DNA from: Allodiplogaster sudhausi
Taxonomy: Eukaryota; Nematoda; Chromadorea; Rhabditida; Diplogasteridae
DNA: 64,000 nucleotides
NCBI GenBank assembly: GCA_945643635.1
Contig: CALZFC010000276.1
Span: 429,501-493,500 of the forward strand
Direction: 5' to 3'
Positions 58,080-64,000 of this stretch are shown in pieces. The notes beneath the pieces were generated by a model that ran no database searches, was not told where the DNA came from, and saw only the letters and a program-made list of their open reading frames with translations. Each line of letters opens with the position of its first letter. The first letter of the stretch is position 1. The position numbers and the translations under genes were made by a program.

Positions 58080-61000
58080 CTAAAAAAGGCAAATCCTTTT
58101 CTGACCGCAAAAAAAGTCTTCTCGCAAAAAAGTGCTCGAGTCGCCGTCGTCACTGGAAGAAGCAATTCTTCTAGCTGCGAGCTGCATGTTCTCGTGTGAG
58201 TTGCCCATGGGGAATCCGTGACCACGCAAGAAGTCGTAGATACACTCCTCTTCAACAACGTCCACTGTTTCAGCTTCTCTATTGCAGGCCTCACATCTTT
58301 CCAGCAGATCATCGAGCAGCAGTGCAAGCGGAACGGCTGACAATCAGGATATTAACTATCATAAAAAATTAACTGTATGCAAAAATACAAAATAGCCCTT
58401 GTTTTGAAACTATAATTGGACGGTAGACGGATCACAAGGCCTCATAAATGTCTATTATTAGGCTTGTTTAATAATTTTTTTATCGGATGCAATTGACATA
58501 TGTTCATACCCTGTTGCCTCCGTAGCCGTGCTGGAAGCTCTGCAATCTCTGCTTTCCGCTCATCGTTCATGAAAGGAGCAACAACTTTGAGAAGGGCAGC
58601 ACACGCTGCTTCGGCCTTCGCGAGGTCAGGAAGCATCTGCCCAGGAAGAGTCGCTTTTAGTTCCTGTTCCGCATCTTCCTGTAAAGAGAAATGAAAAATA
58701 ACAATTCGGATTCAGAATCAACATAAAATTGAAAAAAAACAGGCTGTTGAGTGGCCTTAACAACTACCGTAATCTTCAGGAAAAGATAGTAATGTAAGCT
58801 CCATGGTGAGCCACTTTAATAGCGCAAGATAACTGAAAAAGAGAATAACAGTGAAGAGATTCAGCGAAGGCCCGTCGCAATCGGCTGCCGCGCGCGACAA
58901 CAGATCTGGAGTCATACAAGCAGCTGCCTCGGATTGCTGAAAAAACAACTTTCCAACGAACAGAAGAAGGGCGAGCTTTTTTCGACTAGAAGGCATGAAT
59001 AATATAGCTAAGAGAGAAGTAAAAATTAATTAAAAGCTCCATTGCACTTGAAAAAGCAATTAAAACCTCCATTGCGCTTGAAAAAGCGGAAGACTCGTTG
59101 CTTAACGCGGTTCTTGTATTTCTGAGCGAATCGACCAAGCTCGCTGAACATGTACTGCGTCGACGCTGGCAGGACGGTAGTGTATCCAATACCAGCGATG
59201 ACTTCAGAGAGATCTGAGCATAGGCCTACCGTAATAATGCTTGTTAAGAATTTTTCTGACTTGGCTCTATTTTTTTAATAATTAGTTACCTTGAGGAGTG
59301 TAAATGTTTTCCCTTCGGAGAGCTCGAGAGACGGAGCCAAAGAAAGCATCCACTTCGTTGTGCGTGTGCCCGACTGCCAAGTGAGCACAGATGATCTGAG
59401 ATCACACCAGACTTATTTACAAGGTAGATTATATCTAGAAAATTGACCCTGCGAATTCACATGCGCAATGTTGCGAACATTATCTTCTAGTTCAACATAC
59501 TGTGATACTTTTTTTTAGAGTTATATAAAAGACGGACCTCATCGATTGGCAGATGAAGCATCACCCAGCCGAAGAATGCATGCAGTTTCTCCGACTTCAT
59601 GCACGGCGCATTGTCAGCAATAACGACGAGACGTGAAGGGATCACGTCCGCCTTTCAAACAATACATTTTGATAGTTATTTCGTCAGTCTCCCCATATTA
59701 TAGTACATAATTTACAATATCGAAAACCTTACCTGTGAAAGCGCGTGAATGATGTAGCTTCCAAGTTGATCAGCGCCTCCAGTATGTGCTTCGAAGACAT
59801 TCAAGAAGGCAATGTTATGGAACTTGCTGCCATCAATGTCTAAACGAATACACTCTTATTCTCAAAACAATTATACATAATGCAAGACTCTCAGTAGTTA
59901 CGGTAATCGGACAAATGAAAAGAACAAACTACGGTATTGTCAGCACAGTAGAATGCATAAAATGAACAACTGACGCATTCGTGAGAGTTGTACAGCAGTC
60001 AGGTCGACATTCTGGCGACTCACGTCACCAATTCTCTTGGGTCTCCGTACAAGACAAGGAATCTGAAATGGTTATCTTAACGGAATGAAAGTGAAAACAT
60101 TCTTTAAATAGTGAAATCAACTTATGTGGTTTGCAGCGTAATACAATATTAACGATAGAATTTCAGAGATCAATGTTAAAACCTTCGTCGATTTTTTGCT
60201 CATTCCGTCCACTCTCAGCACAAGTAATTCGCTAGGAGACGCTCTCGAGATCTGGTCAGCAGTTCCGACAGTTACCCGATCAATCCTGACAACAGTTACA
60301 GTCATAGATAAAAAAATGTTTAAAAAAAAATGCTGAGGTGTTTGAATGCATGATATTTTGCCAGTCTTGTATTTTATATCTTAATGTCAGATGTAGTAGA
60401 TGACTTAACAATTTTTATCATACCACATTGTTATTTCATTAACTTACTAGTATTTAATAAAGCAGCAAAAAAGATCCCAAAATGTCGTAAATACGCACCA
60501 CATGGCTTCGTAGTGCTGCTTCCTGAGCTCTAATGCCTTCTGCTTTTCGGCCCCAGCACGTGTAGAGATGATGTGAGCGAGACCGACACAGATGTCACAG
60601 CGCAGATGATTATCGGACTGAAAAAGATAAATGAAAAAGATAAGGAATATAACAATAAAAAGGAAAGCAGAAAAGAAAGTTCGTAATAAACATCACAATT
60701 ACTCACCTTTCTAAATCGCACTTGCATCCCTGTGAGCTTAGAGAAAGTCGAAAAGCGGAGCGGCGTGTCGCAGATGCGAAGAAAGGAGCTAAAGGTGGAG
60801 TGTGGTTACGACTGAAGAAGTATTGTAGCGTAAGATACGCTGTTAGATAAAAAAGAAAGCCAAAATATTTCTTCTAAAATTCTAACGACATATAGTTGAA
60901 ATTCTCAATGGTTGTATTGAAATGATACCTCTTGTTCAGTCCGGCCGGCATCATGATTCCACCTTGCGGGTGCTCCTGCCCATGTCGAAGCACCTCTGCC

Positions 61001-62222
61001 ATCATAGTCGAGCACGCATCAATCGTAGTCTGTTTTTTAGATTGCGCGGCTGCGTGAACGTGCTCAGCCTGACCGTTCTTAGCCTTCCGAAGCCAGTCCA
61101 CCAGTCTAAAAGAGAAAGCTTCTATTCTCAAGGAACTTAGAACAATGACGAAATAGGTCTAGTTTTCGGTGACAAAACCTCCCCTCCTTGGTAGGATGTC
61201 CCAGAGCCCCGGGATAGCCCTTTTCTAACCTCTTGTACCTTCCCATCAGCCATCTCTAATATTTTAGCACTGACTTATTAGTGAGTAAGTTATAAATTGA
61301 TAACTAGGATGAAATTATATAATCATACCTTGTCAGCCTGACGTTCACGATCACGCAGAAGAGCTCGGCGCAGATTGACTTCCCATTTATGATGGGCAGA
61401 ATGCTCGCTTCGTCGCCATTCAGAGTTGCACTACTCAGGGCCTGAAGTTTAATTCAAATACCTTTCCAATGCGACGTAACTTTTCGCTATTAGCCGAAAA
61501 TAAGGAAACAAATAACAATTCGAAAATATGGAGAAATAAAACATTCCAAACGAAGTAAAGCCACGACATACCAGTGCTCGAAGGACTTCTCCTCGGTTTC
61601 GCTTCCCCTTCTCTCGCATTTCCTCGTATAGCCTTGCTCGAATCATATTGATATCTAATCTGAAACAGCGTTACTATTTTATGTTAAGAAAAAAGCAAAA
61701 ATTTGTGACGTCATTTTCCCAATGTACGGTAAGTATACATTTCATGCAATTTTGCTCGTAACTACGTGCAAGTCATAACTTTGCGGCGTTGTTTGAAATA
61801 AAGGTTAACGAGAAAAATTAACAGTATCTTCGTCTTCTCCATTTAAAATAATACTATGAATTATCATTAGCTGGGTGCCAAAAGTGCAAATACCGAATAC
61901 CTACCGTAACTCTGGAATACAACGTCAATATAGTATAGGAATACCAGTTTAGTGTTCTCCGTACCGATAAATTTTGGGAAACTTAAATTTCGAAAAAAGG
62001 CCTTTGGGTGTGAATAATTTAAATGCTCCTATAAATTATGCTCAATTTAATTTGATGACTTATACTTGCTTATATTTATCGGTTCTACCTTGTCACGTAG
62101 CTGGAGCAGTAGTGAGCACAGCAACGTATTCGCATTACAGCTGTATCTTCTAGAACGTCCTTGAACAGCTTGGCGTATTCCTCGCCCTTCTCTAGAATCG
62201 ATACAACAGCACCCGGGTCCAT
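58080..62222 (-). CDS. DUF7869-like (DDE-fold-type) protein, 16 exons
   Basis: Start ATG 62222-62220 (MDPGAVVSILEKGEEYAKLF ...RCCAHYCSSYV). Following exons join in phase: INMIRARLYEEMREKGKRN (about 61660), ALSSATLNGDEASILPI (61440), WLMGRYKRLEKGYPGALGHP (61280), LVDWLRKAKNGQ (61107), SFLRICDTPLRFSTFSKLTG (60788), NHLRCDICVGLAH (60618; CxxC). Then the catalytic-like core: LLVLRVDGMSKKSTK (60285), IDIDGSKFHNIAFLNVFEAH (59840), LVVIADNAPCMKSEKLHAFF (59650), IICAHLAVGHTHNEVDAFFG (59397). The C-terminal exons include YMFSELGRFAQKYKNRVKQR and a last exon (58334-58080) with ERCEACNREAE and an acidic, Ser-rich end. D...DNxP...GHTHxxxD is the hallmark of DUF7869-like proteins, which are multicopy in many eukaryotes and probably transposase-derived (inference). 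The exon at 58940-58750 reads ambiguously. Confidence 0.75.
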
Positions 62223-63117
62223 CGCTAAAACAGATATTGGTGCATATAAACTAAGCGACTTAGTTTAAGCTTAGCATTTACCATATAATCCACAAAAATA
62301 TGTTGAAACAGTATCCAGTTATGAATCGTATTACGAACATACAATCACATTTAAAGCAGCCCTTTAACAGAATTTATCACAGAACTGAGGAAGAATTGCC
62401 TCGCATGGCTTGGTTCAATAACGAAAAAGGAACAAATGTCATATACTTGTTCTCCTGGTCCTAGAACCCCCGATGCACAATTTGAGAATCATGGTGTTAA
62501 CGAACCCAATATAAAGGTGACGCTTAAAATAAAATTAGCTCGATAATCCCAAAAAGCAAAATAAATATATAAAAAGATTCCAAAGAGAATTCCAAACCTT
62601 CAAAGTAGTGGGAGCTCACTCGAAGAGGCGCGAAGAAGCAGCCACGCTTCAATCTTCTCTTAAAGTGTAAACTATTCATATGAATTATAGTTGAAGAAAA
62701 AAGGAAAGGCAAAAACAGAAACATTGACACAATTACAAGCCTAACACTGAACTAGTTTCATTTGTCATTTATTAGTATTTGAAAAATTTCTGCACATCAA
62801 AAACCGCGCGACGCGTGACCGCAACGCAGGCTGGCAAATTGCCAAGTATTTTCGTATTGTCAGCAATAGCCGCAGCGGTGGTTTCATGGATCGCATGAAC
62901 TTTTTGTTATTAACTTTTTCTGAGATTTGGCGTCTTTTGTTTTTAAATGTTTGCCGCTTTTTACTTAATTTTTAGCGCATAAATTTGAAATGCTCACCTA
63001 GGACTGTGCGTTAGTAGTGTAAGCCGATGTCTCGATTTGCCAACTCGATTTACCTTGCTCAAACTCGTTCCCCTTTTACCTCAACACCATTCCACACCCT
63101 AAGAATTTAATCTCAGA
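62223..63117. promoter_or_regulatory. divergent intergenic region, putative bidirectional promoter
   Basis: About 900 bp separate two head-to-head starts (62222 minus and 63118 plus). It is AT-rich with no coding exon. No TATA box is obvious. Upstream non-coding exons or trans-splice acceptors may lie here. Confidence 0.3.
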
Positions 63118-64000
63118 ATGCCGTTGAGGTCTTACATGGCTGATCTGGCAGCGAACGAAATGGAGAGGCGGTCTTCACTCTCTGACACTGTCCCGGTAAG
63201 AGCCTTATTATTTTCAATGATTTTTCCACTTTAGGATCGTTTTTCTATACGATCGTTTTTCTTTTCTTCGAGTTAAAGTTTTGTGAACACGGGGAAGGAA
63301 TTCCACTACAATTAGCTCCGTTCAGGAAACTCAATTCGGAAGCGAGAATGCAAGGCCGCTAAGGGATATTTCGAACTTATCGACCTGGTCGAGCCCCGCG
63401 ACCAACTACACTATTGCGGTATATTACATCTTTTCAGTATTATAGTATTCATCCTTTCGTTTTGAATCCTTCAGTTACATAACTATAGTTTCAATAACTA
63501 TATTTTGGTCATGCCTTGAGAATATATAAAAAAAAAATTAATTACCGAACACTGGATCGTTATATTCGCATTCTTCGCATCAAAAAACACTTTCGATTTT
63601 GAGGGGCATTTCTTTGTAGAAAATTTTGGTGCGGGAATAACCGAATATTACCTCCGTTTTAATTGTTGCAGCCAACGAAAGCTAAGAAGCGTCGCATGAC
63701 CGCGATTGAAACGAGATCCACGCTTCTTCATTCCTCAGAAACTGCAAAAGGAGTCATCAACGGCTGGATGTCTAGTACGAAGGAGTCTGTAGAGGTCAGT
63801 CGAGTATTCCATCTATGAAATCATTACTGTGAGTGTACTGTTCATGTTCTCGAAATGTTTATGGGACCCACGGCCCTCCAGCAGCGCTAATAAAGTTTTT
63901 TAAGCGTAATTTGTCTATTTGAGCAACTTATAACTTGTATAATGTTCAGTTAGCTGTCGCGGAACTATTCGTTGACGGCATTCTGCGAAGTGTCTACCCC
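63118..64000 (+). CDS. 5' exons of an unrecognised gene, partial
   Basis: Four exons share phase 0 joins: MPLRSYMADLAANEMERRSS LSDTVP|GTAAGA (63118-63195), ETQFGSENARPLRDISNLST ...NYTIA|GTATAT, PTKAKKRRMTAIETRSTLLH ...SSTKESVE|GTCAGT, and LAVAELFVDGILRSVYP running off the end. A KAKKRR cluster could be a nuclear signal. The N-terminus is Ser-rich and otherwise without a recognised domain. The window end truncates it. Confidence 0.55.

Overview
Organism. The window is eukaryotic nuclear DNA, most likely from a nematode. Introns are mostly short (about 50-70 nt) with GT..AG ends and a strong TTTCAG 3' splice signal. I see MATH-BTB, multi-module Kunitz/lustrin-like secreted and small Cys-rich secreted genes, non-LTR retrotransposons and many small DNA transposons. 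The nematode assignment is inference. Exon models were assembled by hand from splice signals, phase continuity and family motifs.

Layout. 1700-6301 (+): intron-rich C2H2 protein of a transposon-derived (DDE-like) family, with possible frame breaks. 8117-8548 (-): candidate tiny secreted protein. 8975-20958 (+): a class V aminotransferase (cysteine-desulfurase-like) fused to a TtcA-type PP-loop tRNA thiolation ATPase; between them one 36-codon exon plus its intron is repeated 16 times without visible change. 22021-25397 (+): intraflagellar transport gene IFT57. 25803-33662 (-): three secreted Kunitz/lustrin-like genes in tandem; the 672-residue one resolves completely and two are damaged, with a foldback element between them. 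34210-37706: a 5'-truncated LINE and a 1.7-kb foldback element. 38015-41727 (+): MATH-BTB gene broken by a hAT-type MITE (perfect 8-bp target duplication) and a second TIR element. 42190-47480: tail of a fourth Kunitz-like gene split by two adjacent LINEs. 48550-51019 (+): helical protein with a tail of about 105 copies of an 18-bp repeat (SAGEGE). 51100-56458: duplicated exons, then a Cys-rich secreted gene. 58080-62222 (-): 16-exon gene of the DUF7869-like family. 63118-end (+): start of a divergent gene.

How things relate. In the fusion gene the aminotransferase half could supply persulfide sulfur to the TtcA half for tRNA 2-thiolation (inference). IFT57 serves cilium assembly. The secreted genes share TATA/CCAAT promoters and terminal exons, so they arose by local duplication. 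The rest shows heavy repeat activity: foldbacks, MITEs, LINEs, exon amplification, intron gain by duplication, intron exonization, and CT/GA microsatellites placed in register with splice sites.
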